Shown: piece by piece, positions 1-10,578 of the stretch
Layout of the letters: each line of letters begins with the position of its first letter
How positions within the stretch are numbered: the stretch's first letter is position 1
Origin: Halieaceae bacterium UBA5044
GTDB taxonomy: Bacteria; Pseudomonadota; Gammaproteobacteria; Pseudomonadales; Halieaceae
Reading direction: 5' to 3'
DNA: 64,000 nt
Assembly (NCBI GenBank): GCA_002416125.1
Contig: DIBU01000013.1
Location: 447,515 to 511,514 of the forward strand
Position numbers and translations under genes: made by a program
Notes under the pieces: generated by a model
What the model was told of the DNA's origin: nothing
Database searches by the model: none
The model's input: only the letters and a program-made list of their open reading frames with translations

Positions 1-1265
1 TGTTTCTGTCGCGAATTGATGCCCTGCACATTGCCTCTGCGCTGGGTGGTGGCGTTACGTTTTTTGTCAGTGTGTCCCTGTTCATTGGCGTGATGTCCTA
101 CGCGACGGCGCTGGTGGCACAGTATTACGGCTCCGGTCAGTTGCAGAAGTGCCCGCGCGTGCTCGTCCAGGGGGTCATCATGGCGTTCGCCTGCCAACCC
201 CTGTTACTGCTGATTGCCTGGGGTATGGGCGGCCTGTTTGCCGCTATGGGGCACCCGCCGGAACAGGTGATACTGGAGCGGCAGTACTACTACGTGATGA
301 TGGGCGGCGCCTTCTTTGCCCTGGTCAAGGCCTGTGTGGCGGGCTATTTCTGCGGTATTGGTAAAACCCGCGTCGTGATGATTACCGATGTGCTGGGTGT
401 GCTGATCAATGTACCGCTCACCTGGGTACTGATCTTCGGCAAGTTCGGCTTTCCCGAATTGGGTATTCGTGGCGCCGCGCTGGGCACCGTAATCGCCACG
501 GCGTGCAGCCTGCTCATCTATGCGGTCTTCTTCTTCAACCGTATCCATCGTGAGCGCTTTCACGTCGCTGAGGCATTCCACTATGACCGGGGAATTCTCC
601 GTCGCTATGTGCGGCTCGGTCTGCCATCGGGCTTCGAAACGTTTGTTGGCGCCGCCACGTTCAATTTCTTTCTGCTGCTGTTCCAGTCCTACGGCATCAC
701 CGAGGGCGCGGCCATGGCGATTGTTTTCAACTGGGACATGCTCAACTACGTGCCGTTAATCGGCCTGAACATCGCCGTCACCAGTATGATCGGGCGCTAT
801 GTGGGTTCGGGGGACATGACCCGGGCCAACCAGGTGATCGCAGCCGGTTTCACCGTTGCACTTGGCTTTTCCGTGCTGCTGGCCCTGTTCTTTGTGCTGT
901 TCCGGTACGAACTGATGATGGTGTTTGCCACCCCGGAGCAGGATTTCAGCGCCATCGCCGCACTGGGCGCGAGCATGATGCTGGGCATGGCGACCTATGT
1001 GGTGGCAGATGCGGTGATTCTGGTTTGCAGCGGGGTGTTGCGCGGTGCCGGAGATACCCGCTGGCTGATGAACACCTCCATGACCCTGCACGTGCTGATG
1101 CTTCTGGGGCAGTACGTGATGATCAAGCATCTCGGCGTAGGCCCTCTGGTCAGCTGGTGGGGCTTTGTGGCGATGCTGCTGGCGCTGGCGCTGGTGTATC
1201 TCCTGCGACTGCGCGGCACGACCTGGCGCAGGCCGTCCCGGCTGGCCCGTGTGATGGCCGAATAA
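1..1265 (+). CDS. MATE family multidrug/Na+ antiporter, 5' end truncated by window edge
   Basis: An inner-membrane exporter of the MATE family, predicted to couple efflux of cationic or lipophilic compounds to a Na+ or H+ gradient. The reading frame is open from the first bases (first whole codon at position 3) to a TAA at 1263-1265, giving 421 visible residues. The family is about 450 residues, so only a short N-terminus is missing. A GTG at 72 lies inside the first conserved block and should not be taken as the start. Multiple hydrophobic segments are visible, together with the MATE-like stretches ALVAQYYGSG near the N-terminus and GVLRGAGDTRW in the C-terminal half. It converges on the next gene with a 6-nt gap. 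The substrate cannot be told from sequence. Confidence 0.85.
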   Translation, partial: FLSRIDALHIASALGGGVTFFVSVSLFIGVMSYATALVAQYYGSGQLQKCPRVLVQGVIMAFACQPLLLLIAWGMGGLFAAMGHPPEQVILERQYYYVMMGGAFFALVKACVAGYFCGIGKTRVVMITDVLGVLINVPLTWVLIFGKFGFPELGIRGAALGTVIATACSLLIYAVFFFNRIHRERFHVAEAFHYDRGILRRYVRLGLPSGFETFVGAATFNFFLLLFQSYGITEGAAMAIVFNWDMLNYVPLIGLNIAVTSMIGRYVGSGDMTRANQVIAAGFTVALGFSVLLALFFVLFRYELMMVFATPEQDFSAIAALGASMMLGMATYVVADAVILVCSGVLRGAGDTRWLMNTSMTLHVLMLLGQYVMIKHLGVGPLVSWWGFVAMLLALALVYLLRLRGTTWRRPSRLARVMAE

Positions 1266-1271
1266 TCCACG

Positions 1272-2153
1272 CTACAGGGTCAGTATGCGGCGCAGCAGGC
1301 TGTTTTCACTGCGCTGCTGTTCTCTCAACAGCAACAGCGCCTGCAGTTGTTCCTCGATCTCGCCGGCGACTTCATCGCGAATCTTGCGCTGCTGCGCCTT
1401 GCCCGGTTTCCGGCGCGCATAGGCTGCCAGGTCAACCGGCCGGCCGAAGCCGAGATAGCAGCGCTGGGGTTTGGGCAGCGCGGTGCCCAGTGCACCGATG
1501 GCGAGCGGGGGCAGGGCGTCGCTGCGCGTGTCCTCTGTCAGCAGGCCGACACGACGCAACAGTCTTCCCGGCAGCGAATCCGGCAGCGCCTCGCTTTCTA
1601 TCAGGTGGTCGTAGAACTCGTCCGGCCCCACAATACCAAAAGGCATGATGGTGTAGCCGTATTGCGCGGCCATGCGGATGAAGCCAAAGCGCTCCTTCCA
1701 TTGCAGCTGGTACCGCAGGCGGTTTGGCTTCACCGCTTCGTGTGCGCCACCGGGAAACACCAGAAGGTCCCGGCCGTGGGCCATGAGTGCGCTGCAGACT
1801 TCGGGGTGACCCATGGCCGCGCCGCGCGCCAGCAGGGCCTGTTCCATCTGCGGGTGGGTAAACAGGAATTTATCGCCCAGGGGGCGCAGAAAGCGGCCGT
1901 ACTGCTGCTGCAGTATGGAAACGACCACCATGCCATCCAGTGCGAACAGGCTGTGGTTGCCGACGAACAGGCAGGGTCGTTGGGGTATGCGCTCGATCCC
2001 CCGTACTTCGGGCCTGAAGTAGCGTTTGATGATCTGGTAGGCGATCTGCAGGTCGCGACTGCGTGGCACCTCGGTCAGTGCCAGGGCGCGCTCAATGTGC
2101 CGCTGCAGGCGTTCGCCCTCCAGTGGCTGGTTATCCCTGTCGAGTGCTGTCAT
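1272..2153 (-). CDS. Lysophospholipid/diacylglycerol acyltransferase-like protein (PlsC superfamily)
   Basis: A 293-residue protein of the glycerolipid acyltransferase superfamily, expected to move an acyl chain from acyl-ACP or acyl-CoA to a lipid acceptor at the inner membrane. The catalytic block reads VGNHSLFALDG, so the histidine and aspartate are separated by five residues rather than the four of canonical PlsC (HX4D). A second block, FPGGAHEAVK, replaces the usual EGTRS. Both features suggest the branch related to TMEM68 and phytyl-ester-synthase-type diacylglycerol acyltransferases rather than a true 1-acylglycerol-3-phosphate acyltransferase. It lies 36 nt downstream of ptsP on the same strand and is probably co-transcribed. 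The acceptor is unknown. Confidence 0.75.
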   Translation of the reverse strand: MTALDRDNQPLEGERLQRHIERALALTEVPRSRDLQIAYQIIKRYFRPEVRGIERIPQRPCLFVGNHSLFALDGMVVVSILQQQYGRFLRPLGDKFLFTHPQMEQALLARGAAMGHPEVCSALMAHGRDLLVFPGGAHEAVKPNRLRYQLQWKERFGFIRMAAQYGYTIMPFGIVGPDEFYDHLIESEALPDSLPGRLLRRVGLLTEDTRSDALPPLAIGALGTALPKPQRCYLGFGRPVDLAAYARRKPGKAQQRKIRDEVAGEIEEQLQALLLLREQQRSENSLLRRILTL

Positions 2154-2189
2154 GCGATGGTCCGTTGTGCCGAGGAGCCGGGCAGTATA

Positions 2190-4433
2190 TCACTCACTGC
2201 CCAGCAGGCGCCCGAGACCGCGCTGTTGCAGCGCACCCTCCAGCAGGGCGCGGATAGCGGCACTGTTGTCCAGCGCGAGTGCCTGCTGCGCGAGCACGGC
2301 GGCGTCCTCTGCTGACATCGAGCGCAGCAGCCACTTGATCCGGGGCAGTTTCGAGGCGCTCATGCTCAGGGTGCGAATGCCAATCCCGAGCAGAAAGACC
2401 ACGGCGGCGGGATCCGCCGCCATTTCACCGCACAGGCTGAGGGGCAGCCCACCAGCCTTCGCAGCAGCGGTAATGCGGGCGATTTCCTGCAGCACGGCAG
2501 GGTGGATATGGTCGTAGGCACCGGCCACCCTGGGGTTGTTGCGATCCAGTGCCAGCAGGTATTGGCTGAGATCGTTGGAGCCGATCGAGATAAAGTCCAG
2601 CCTGTCTGCCCAGGCCGGCAACAGCGAGATCGCCGCGGGTACTTCAACCATGATGCCCACCCGGGGTCTCCGCGCGTCCGCGTCCTCGTCCTGCAACTGC
2701 TGCAGCGCGTCGTCCAGGACGCCCTTGAAGGCGGCGATTTCTCCGCTGTTACTGACCATGGGCAGCAGAATATGCAGATCTGCAGTGCCTTCTGCGGCAC
2801 GCAGCATGGCGCGGACCTGGGTCATCAGCAGCGAGCTGTTGTCGAGGCAGAAGCGGATGCCGCGCCAGCCCAGGGCCGGGTTTTCCTCGTGGATCGGGAA
2901 GTAGGGCAGTGGCTTGTCGCCACCAATGTCGAGAATGCGCATATACACCGGTCGGCCATGGTAGGCCTGCAGGACCTGGCGGTAGATCTGCAGCTGTTCT
3001 TCCTCGGAGGGAAAGGTTTCGCTGATCATGAAGGGCATCTCGGTGCGGTACAGTCCGATACCTTCCGCGCCGTTGGCGAGTCCGGGGGAGATATCCGCCA
3101 GCAGGCCGGTATTGGCCATGAGGCGCACGCGCTCGCCATCCGTCGTTGTCGCCGGCTCATCTCTCAGGCTCGCGAGTTCTCCCTTCAACGCCTGTTCGGC
3201 CCGTTGCAGCCGCTCGAACTCCAGGCGAATCGACGGGCTGGGGTAGAGAATAACCTGCCCCGTATTCCCATCCACGATCAGCGGGCTGCCGTCTTCGATG
3301 TTTTTCAGTTTGCCGGTGCCCATCACCGCGGGCACACCCAGCGCATTGGCAAGTACCGCGGTGTGGGACAGACTTGACCCCTCGTAGCACACGATGCCGG
3401 CGAGTCGCACCGGATCACAGGCGGCAATATCCGACACGCTCACCTTGGCGCCGACCAGCACGATGGGGCCGTGGTCATCCGCGGGCAGGTTCCCGCTGGT
3501 TCCGGCCCAGGACTGGTAGAGCTTGTTACCCAGGTGATGCAGGTCCTCGTTGCGGGCGCGCAGATAGGGGTCCTCCATCGCCAGGAATACCTCGGCGTAG
3601 TGGTGCACGACCTGTCGCAGCGCACCGGGCAACCATTGCCCTGCGGCGATCGCCTGTTCAACCCCGACGCGCAATCCGGGGTCATTGAGCAGCATCTGAT
3701 AGGCTGTGAACACTGCGCTGACACCGTCGGAAAGTTGTTCTCCCAGTGCCTTGCGTTCATTTTCCACATCCTGGCTGACCGTCGATAACAGCTGGTGCCA
3801 TTCGCTGATCGCGGCGGCAGGGTCCTCGCAGGGACGGTCAGGTACTGCGTAGAGGTCGACAGACTCGCACAGCCAGGCGCTGCCGATGCCGGTACCCGGC
3901 GCCCCCTTGACGCCGCGCACCCGGCGCACGGCGTTGGCAGGAGTGTGCACGGCAAGAGGTTCTGGAGGCAGCACAAGCGCCAACTGGGTCGACAGGGTCA
4001 CCAGGAAGGCCTGCTCATCCGCGGACATCAGGCGGCCCTCGCGGGACTGCACCACCAGCACGCCGATCACCGCGCCAGCCCTGACCACGGGCACCCCGCA
4101 GAAGCTGATGAACTCGTCCTCGCGGGTCTCTGCCAGGTAGCAAAAATCCGGATGGGAGGCGGCTTCCGCGACGTTGATTGGGTGTCGGGTCTGTGCCACG
4201 CGGCCAACAAGCCCGCGACCGGCGGGCAGACGGCTGTAGCCGACCGCCTGTTGGTCGAGACCGTGACTGGCCACCAGCACCATGGCGCCATCCGTCGCGG
4301 CGATGTAAAGACTGCACACGTCCACGGCAATGGCACGATGGATGGCTTCGACAATCAGCTTGACCTGGTCTTCAGTCTGGTCCGCCTGGGCGGCGGCCTG
4401 CACAATGCGGGTCAGTTCCTGCAGCGTATTCAT
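2190..4433 (-). CDS. ptsP: Phosphoenolpyruvate-protein phosphotransferase PtsP (EI-Ntr, GAF-containing)
   Basis: First enzyme of the nitrogen PTS: it takes phosphate from PEP onto its own histidine and passes it to NPr, in the cytoplasm. The product is 747 residues, the usual length. An N-terminal GAF domain (about 1-165) normally senses glutamine or 2-oxoglutarate. It is followed by the PEP-utilising N-terminal and swivelling domains, with active-site His357 in GSSLSHTAVL, and a C-terminal TIM barrel (about 400-740) with the conserved FISIGSNDLSQY and LCGEMA blocks. I chose ATG 4433 (MNTLQEL) because it matches the family N-terminus; the frame stays open upstream to 4745 but that part looks non-coding. 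NPr and EIIA-Ntr genes are not in the window. Confidence 0.95.
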   Translation of the reverse strand: MNTLQELTRIVQAAAQADQTEDQVKLIVEAIHRAIAVDVCSLYIAATDGAMVLVASHGLDQQAVGYSRLPAGRGLVGRVAQTRHPINVAEAASHPDFCYLAETREDEFISFCGVPVVRAGAVIGVLVVQSREGRLMSADEQAFLVTLSTQLALVLPPEPLAVHTPANAVRRVRGVKGAPGTGIGSAWLCESVDLYAVPDRPCEDPAAAISEWHQLLSTVSQDVENERKALGEQLSDGVSAVFTAYQMLLNDPGLRVGVEQAIAAGQWLPGALRQVVHHYAEVFLAMEDPYLRARNEDLHHLGNKLYQSWAGTSGNLPADDHGPIVLVGAKVSVSDIAACDPVRLAGIVCYEGSSLSHTAVLANALGVPAVMGTGKLKNIEDGSPLIVDGNTGQVILYPSPSIRLEFERLQRAEQALKGELASLRDEPATTTDGERVRLMANTGLLADISPGLANGAEGIGLYRTEMPFMISETFPSEEEQLQIYRQVLQAYHGRPVYMRILDIGGDKPLPYFPIHEENPALGWRGIRFCLDNSSLLMTQVRAMLRAAEGTADLHILLPMVSNSGEIAAFKGVLDDALQQLQDEDADARRPRVGIMVEVPAAISLLPAWADRLDFISIGSNDLSQYLLALDRNNPRVAGAYDHIHPAVLQEIARITAAAKAGGLPLSLCGEMAADPAAVVFLLGIGIRTLSMSASKLPRIKWLLRSMSAEDAAVLAQQALALDNSAAIRALLEGALQQRGLGRLLGSE

Positions 4434-4572
4434 TGATGGGCGATCCGGTGCCTGTGTGGCGGGGTTGAAGCACGTGACCCCAGTATCCGCTATAGTGCCC
4501 GATCGTGACCAGTCTACAAGCGTAAACTGTGAGACCCGCCGGACAGATTCCGGTTCTGGATTGGAGACCGAC

Positions 4573-6312
<1,740 letters not shown>

Positions 6313-6330
6313 TTATTCAGCCCTGATGAT

Positions 6331-7110
6331 TCAGCCCGCGCTGCAGAGCCGCGCCCCGGGTGGCTGGCCTAGGCGCCTGCGATAGCGATTTTCCACCTGT
6401 TCGCACAACCCTCGCACATTGCGCTCGGCATCGTGTGCAACCGGTGGCAGTACCGACACCCGCACAGTTGCCGGTCGCAACAGCAGGCCGCCCTTGGGCA
6501 GGGCATCATGCACATTGTGCAGGACGATGGGCACGCGGGCCTTTTTCGCCAGGAAAAACGCGCCGTGGCGGAACGGTTGCAACGTTCCCGAGGCGCTGCG
6601 GGTGCCTTCGGGCGCGATGACCAGTGATCGTCCGTCAGCCAGCACCGCCAATCCCGCCTGCAGCACCGCCGACTGGTCCTGCGCTGTGCGGTCAACAAAG
6701 ATCGTCCCGGCCCTCGCCAGCAGGGCACCCAGTAGCGGCTTACCGGCCATCTCCTGCTTGCAGAAGGGGACCACGTCACGCCGCAGGAGACGCGCCAGAA
6801 TCATGGCGTCCAGCAGACTCTGGTGGTTGAAGACATAGATCACCGGCCCAGACTGACGCAGGTGTTCAGGACCGTCGATGTCGAGTTCCAGCCCCGCGAA
6901 ACCGCAGCCGAGATCCCCCAGTAGCTGAGTGATGCGGTTGGCGTTGTTTCGTGGTGACGTTCCCAGTCGGCCACCGAGCATGCCCAGTAACGACGTGGCG
7001 GCGACGGCCTGACCGGTGAGCACCGTGCGCAACACCGATTCAAGATCCGGCAGGGCGGGATGGTCTGCGAGGCTCCGCTGCTGTTTTTCCAGGACCTGTG
7101 TCTGCATCAT
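6331..7110 (-). CDS. 1-acyl-sn-glycerol-3-phosphate acyltransferase (PlsC-like)
   Basis: A 259-residue acyltransferase that should convert lysophosphatidic acid to phosphatidic acid, or acylate a similar lysolipid, at the inner membrane. The four family blocks are visible: FNHQSLLDAM (HX4D, catalytic His and Asp), a phosphate-binding block around IFVDR, APEGTRSASG, and a proline-containing VPIVLHNV block. A GGAG lies seven bases before the first of two tandem ATG codons (7110, 7107). It converges on the DUF885 gene with an 18-nt gap and is divergent from hrpB. It is distinct from the HX5D acyltransferase at 1272-2153, so the window holds two different superfamily members. Confidence 0.85.
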   Translation of the reverse strand: MMQTQVLEKQQRSLADHPALPDLESVLRTVLTGQAVAATSLLGMLGGRLGTSPRNNANRITQLLGDLGCGFAGLELDIDGPEHLRQSGPVIYVFNHQSLLDAMILARLLRRDVVPFCKQEMAGKPLLGALLARAGTIFVDRTAQDQSAVLQAGLAVLADGRSLVIAPEGTRSASGTLQPFRHGAFFLAKKARVPIVLHNVHDALPKGGLLLRPATVRVSVLPPVAHDAERNVRGLCEQVENRYRRRLGQPPGARLCSAG

Positions 7111-7377
7111 CCAGCATCTCCCATGGTGAACCGATCATTGCGGCGGGCAGAGCCCGTCGGGTGCCCGGGTTTTTTCCAGCAATAACCCTGCCACCTGCGT
7201 GTAATCCTGCGCTTGCGGCGTGACAGCCGCGTGACAGCGGCCCACAGCGGGCGCGCTCGCCGCTCCGGGCGGCGGGTTCCGGTCTCCCGCAGGCCCCTGC
7301 TTGCACCAGCACAGTGCGTACCCCCCTGACGATGCACCAGCATTGGTTCGCAGCGTGCCCTCGGCTACCATGGCAGC

Positions 7378-9948
7378 ATGCCGCCAGACTTGCCTTCACT
7401 GCCCGTTACCGACGTACTGCCAGCGCTGCGTGAGGCGCTGGCTGCGGGTCGTGATGTGGTGTTGGAGGCTCCCCCGGGTGCGGGCAAGACCACGCTGGTA
7501 CCCCTGGCCCTCCTCGCAGACACATGGCTGGCGGGGCGATCCATTCTGTTGGTGCAGCCACGCCGGGTGGCCACTCGTGCGGCAGCGGCGCGCATGGCAG
7601 ACCTGCTGGGCGAGGCAGTGGGTGAACAGGTGGGGTATCGCATGCGCCTCGAGAGTCGGGTCAGCGCCCACACCCGCGTCGAAGTGGTTACCGAGGGTGT
7701 GCTCGCCCGAAGGTTGCAGGGCGACCCCGGGCTGAGCGGTGTGGGTCTGCTGATCTTCGACGAGTTTCATGAGCGCAATCTCGACGCGGAACTGGGCCTG
7801 GCGCTTGCGTTGCAGAGTCGTGAACTGTTTCGCGAGGACGATCCGCTGTCCATCGCGGTGATGTCTGCCACCCTGCAAGGCGTGCCGGTGGCAGACTTGC
7901 TGCGCGATCCCTGCGTGTTGCAATCGCGCGGTCGACAGTACCCGGTCGAGATCGAACACGGCCCCGGTCTTTCCCTCGCCGAGCCGATCGACGCCGCCGT
8001 GGCAAGTGCCGTACGGCACGCGCTGGCGAAGCGGGATGGCAGCGTGCTGGTGTTTCTCCCCGGGCAGGCGGAAATCCAGCGGGTGCACCGCCGGCTTGCG
8101 GACACTGCGCTGGATGCGCGCGTTCTGCCGCTCTACGGCAGCCTTTCGCTGGCGCAGCAACAGGCCGCGATTGCCCCGTGTGAGCGGGGGCAGCGCAAGG
8201 TGGTGCTGGCAACCAATATCGCAGAAACCAGCCTGACGATAGAGGGTGTCACGACCGTGATCGACACTGGGCTGGAACGCCAGGCGCTGTTCGATGCGGG
8301 GAGTGGCACCACGCGCCTGACCACGCGGCGTATTTCACAGGCCTCCGCTGCGCAGCGCGCCGGACGGGCCGGGCGCCTGGCCCCGGGCTACTGCTATCGG
8401 CTCTACAGTCCGGCGCAGCACGCTGCCCTGCAGGAGCAGCGTGTGCCGGAGTTGCGGCAGTCGGATCTGGCACCGCTCGCGCTGCAGCTGCTGGCCTGGG
8501 GCGTTACCTCTCCGGAGGAACTGGCCTGGCTGGAGGTGCCCCCCGCGGCACACTGGCAACAGGCGCTGGATGTGTTGCAGCGCTGCGAGGCGGCATTTCC
8601 CCGTACATCGGGTCCGTGGCAGCTGACCCAACACGGTGTGCAACTCGCGAGCCTGCCCCTGCACCCGCGGCTGGGCCATATGTTACTGCGTGGGCTGACG
8701 ATGGGTGCGGGTGAGACCGCGGCCTTGCTCGCGGCGCTGCTTGCCGAACGCAACCCTTTCTCCAGCGCCGGGGTGGACCTGGGTCCGGCGCTCGCCAGCC
8801 TTCAGGGCGAGACCCCGCGGCGGGGCCCACTGCGCGAGTGGCATCGGCGCACCCGGCAGCAGGCCCGGCGTTACCGTGAACTGGCTGACGCGCTGCCGGA
8901 GGCGCCGTCCGTGGCCTCGTCAGCGCTGGGCGAGGGGCCGCTGCCCGCAGAAGAGCAGTTGGCGGTTCTCATTGCGCTGGCCTGGCCGGAGCGTGTGGCC
9001 TGTGCCCGGGAGGGCGCTGCCCCGGGGCGCTTCCAACTGGCCAATGGTCGCAGCGCCAGTCTGGCAGATGACGATCCACTGGCAGCTTCGCGGTGGCTGG
9101 CCGTGGCGGACCTCGGGGGTGTCAAAGGCCAGTCCGAGGACCGCATTTACGCGGCGGCGGCGCTCAATGTCGCGCGTTTTGACGACGTGCTCGCGCCGTT
9201 GGCAGGTGAGCTGGATCGCGCTGAATGGGATGAAGGTCGCGATCGGTTTGTCGCCGAACGCAGGCGGCAGGTGGGTCGATTGCTGCTGTCGCGACAGCCG
9301 CTCTCCAGCGTGCCGCCGGGTGCTCGCAACCAGGCGCTGCTCACGCTGCTGCGCCGGCGCGGGCTGGGCATGTTGCCCTGGACACCCTGGTTGCAGCAAT
9401 GGCGGGCCCGGATCAAGCTGTTGCGACGTTTGCAGCCCCATGGCCCCGATGCGTCGTGGCCAGCGCTGGATGACGTCGCACTGCTCGCGACGCTGGAGGA
9501 ATGGCTGTTGCCGCACCTGGGAAGTATCGCGCGGGCCTCGGATTTCGCCCGGCTCGACCTGCACAGCATCCTGTCTGTCCTGCTGCCCTGGCCTCTGCCG
9601 CGGGAACTGGAGCGTCTGGCCCCCGAGCAGATCGAAGTCCCCTCCGGCAGCCGCCTGCGCATTGATTACAGCGGTGATACGCCGGTGCTGGCCGTAAAAT
9701 TGCAGGAAATGTTTGGCTGTGAGGAAACGCCCCGGATTGCCAACGGGTTGCAGCCACTGCAGCTGCACCTGTTGTCGCCGGCCCGGCGCCCGCTGCAGGT
9801 GACCCAGGACCTCGCCACCTTCTGGCGCAATGTCTATCCGGACGTAAAGAAGGAGATGAAGGGGCGCTATCCCAAGCACCCCTGGCCGGATGACCCACTG
9901 AGCGCGGTGGCCACCCGCCTGACCCGCAACCGCATGCCGGGGGGGTGA
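7378..9948 (+). CDS. hrpB: ATP-dependent RNA helicase HrpB (DEAH/DExH box)
   Basis: A DExH-box helicase of the HrpB family, 856 residues, close to the usual length. The Walker A motif is PPGAGKTT (about residues 31-38), motif II is DEFH (residues 128-131), and motif III is SATL. The C-terminal half carries the conserved NIAETSLTIEGV and QRAGRAGR motifs, then the HrpB-specific C-terminal region. HrpB proteins are cytoplasmic and their physiological RNA targets are poorly defined. The ATG at 7378 directly precedes the conserved N-terminus. The 267 nt between plsC and hrpB must hold two divergent promoters, but I see no clear consensus there. Confidence 0.93.
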   Translation: MPPDLPSLPVTDVLPALREALAAGRDVVLEAPPGAGKTTLVPLALLADTWLAGRSILLVQPRRVATRAAAARMADLLGEAVGEQVGYRMRLESRVSAHTRVEVVTEGVLARRLQGDPGLSGVGLLIFDEFHERNLDAELGLALALQSRELFREDDPLSIAVMSATLQGVPVADLLRDPCVLQSRGRQYPVEIEHGPGLSLAEPIDAAVASAVRHALAKRDGSVLVFLPGQAEIQRVHRRLADTALDARVLPLYGSLSLAQQQAAIAPCERGQRKVVLATNIAETSLTIEGVTTVIDTGLERQALFDAGSGTTRLTTRRISQASAAQRAGRAGRLAPGYCYRLYSPAQHAALQEQRVPELRQSDLAPLALQLLAWGVTSPEELAWLEVPPAAHWQQALDVLQRCEAAFPRTSGPWQLTQHGVQLASLPLHPRLGHMLLRGLTMGAGETAALLAALLAERNPFSSAGVDLGPALASLQGETPRRGPLREWHRRTRQQARRYRELADALPEAPSVASSALGEGPLPAEEQLAVLIALAWPERVACAREGAAPGRFQLANGRSASLADDDPLAASRWLAVADLGGVKGQSEDRIYAAAALNVARFDDVLAPLAGELDRAEWDEGRDRFVAERRRQVGRLLLSRQPLSSVPPGARNQALLTLLRRRGLGMLPWTPWLQQWRARIKLLRRLQPHGPDASWPALDDVALLATLEEWLLPHLGSIARASDFARLDLHSILSVLLPWPLPRELERLAPEQIEVPSGSRLRIDYSGDTPVLAVKLQEMFGCEETPRIANGLQPLQLHLLSPARRPLQVTQDLATFWRNVYPDVKKEMKGRYPKHPWPDDPLSAVATRLTRNRMPGG

Positions 9949-9962
9949 GCGCCGGCGCGGCT

Positions 9963-10562
9963 TCAGTGAACCGCGCTGCTCTCCAGGTCGGCGGTGAGGG
10001 AATCGCGTATCACGCTGTCTATCTCAAAAGCCGCCACGGGATAGGCGGGGTGATCAATGCCGGCCTGGATCGGTTCACCCTGCTTGGCGGCGGTGATCAT
10101 GTCCGGGGTCAACTCAAAGCGCATGAAATGCACCGAGGAGGTCTTCACCTCATTGCTGCGATCGAGATCCTCATCGGCTATCGCATAAACACGCTCCCCA
10201 TTGCCAACCTGCAGCCATACCTTGTCCTCAATCCCGATCATTTCGGCGAGGCGCCGGGCCCGCTCCGCGGGATCGCTGTATTCGATCATGAAGGTCGCTT
10301 TCCAGTTGTGTCCGTCGGGGATCAACGGATTGTAGGCGTCCAGTTCCTCGTTGATGCCCGCGGCCTCGAACACCTTCTCGATGCGCAGCATTTCCTGTAT
10401 CTGGTATTTGATGGTCAGCGCATCTTCGAAATAGAGGCGGGCATGCTCTCCGAGAGCCAGCTGACGTTTTTTCTTGTGCTCCAGCACCTGGCTGCGAAAA
10501 CGGGGGCGCTCCTCTGCGTACTGCTCCAGCGACCAGAGGTCGGCGCGGGTTAAATGACTCAT
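9963..10562 (-). CDS. DUF3501 family protein
   Basis: A 199-residue protein of the DUF3501 family, with no assigned activity. It is soluble, without signal peptide or membrane segment, and charge-rich near the N-terminus (HKKKRQLALGEHARLYFED). It is the last gene of a run that starts with rubrerythrin and continues with the HdrD/GlpC-like Fe-S protein, a neighbourhood I recall as recurrent in Proteobacteria. The start ATG at 10562 has AAGGAG six bases upstream and follows the Fe-S gene by 16 nt, so the two are surely co-transcribed. A role as partner of the Fe-S protein is inference. Confidence 0.85.
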   Translation of the reverse strand: MSHLTRADLWSLEQYAEERPRFRSQVLEHKKKRQLALGEHARLYFEDALTIKYQIQEMLRIEKVFEAAGINEELDAYNPLIPDGHNWKATFMIEYSDPAERARRLAEMIGIEDKVWLQVGNGERVYAIADEDLDRSNEVKTSSVHFMRFELTPDMITAAKQGEPIQAGIDHPAYPVAAFEIDSVIRDSLTADLESSAVH

Positions 10563-10578
10563 GGGGGGCTCCTTGTGA

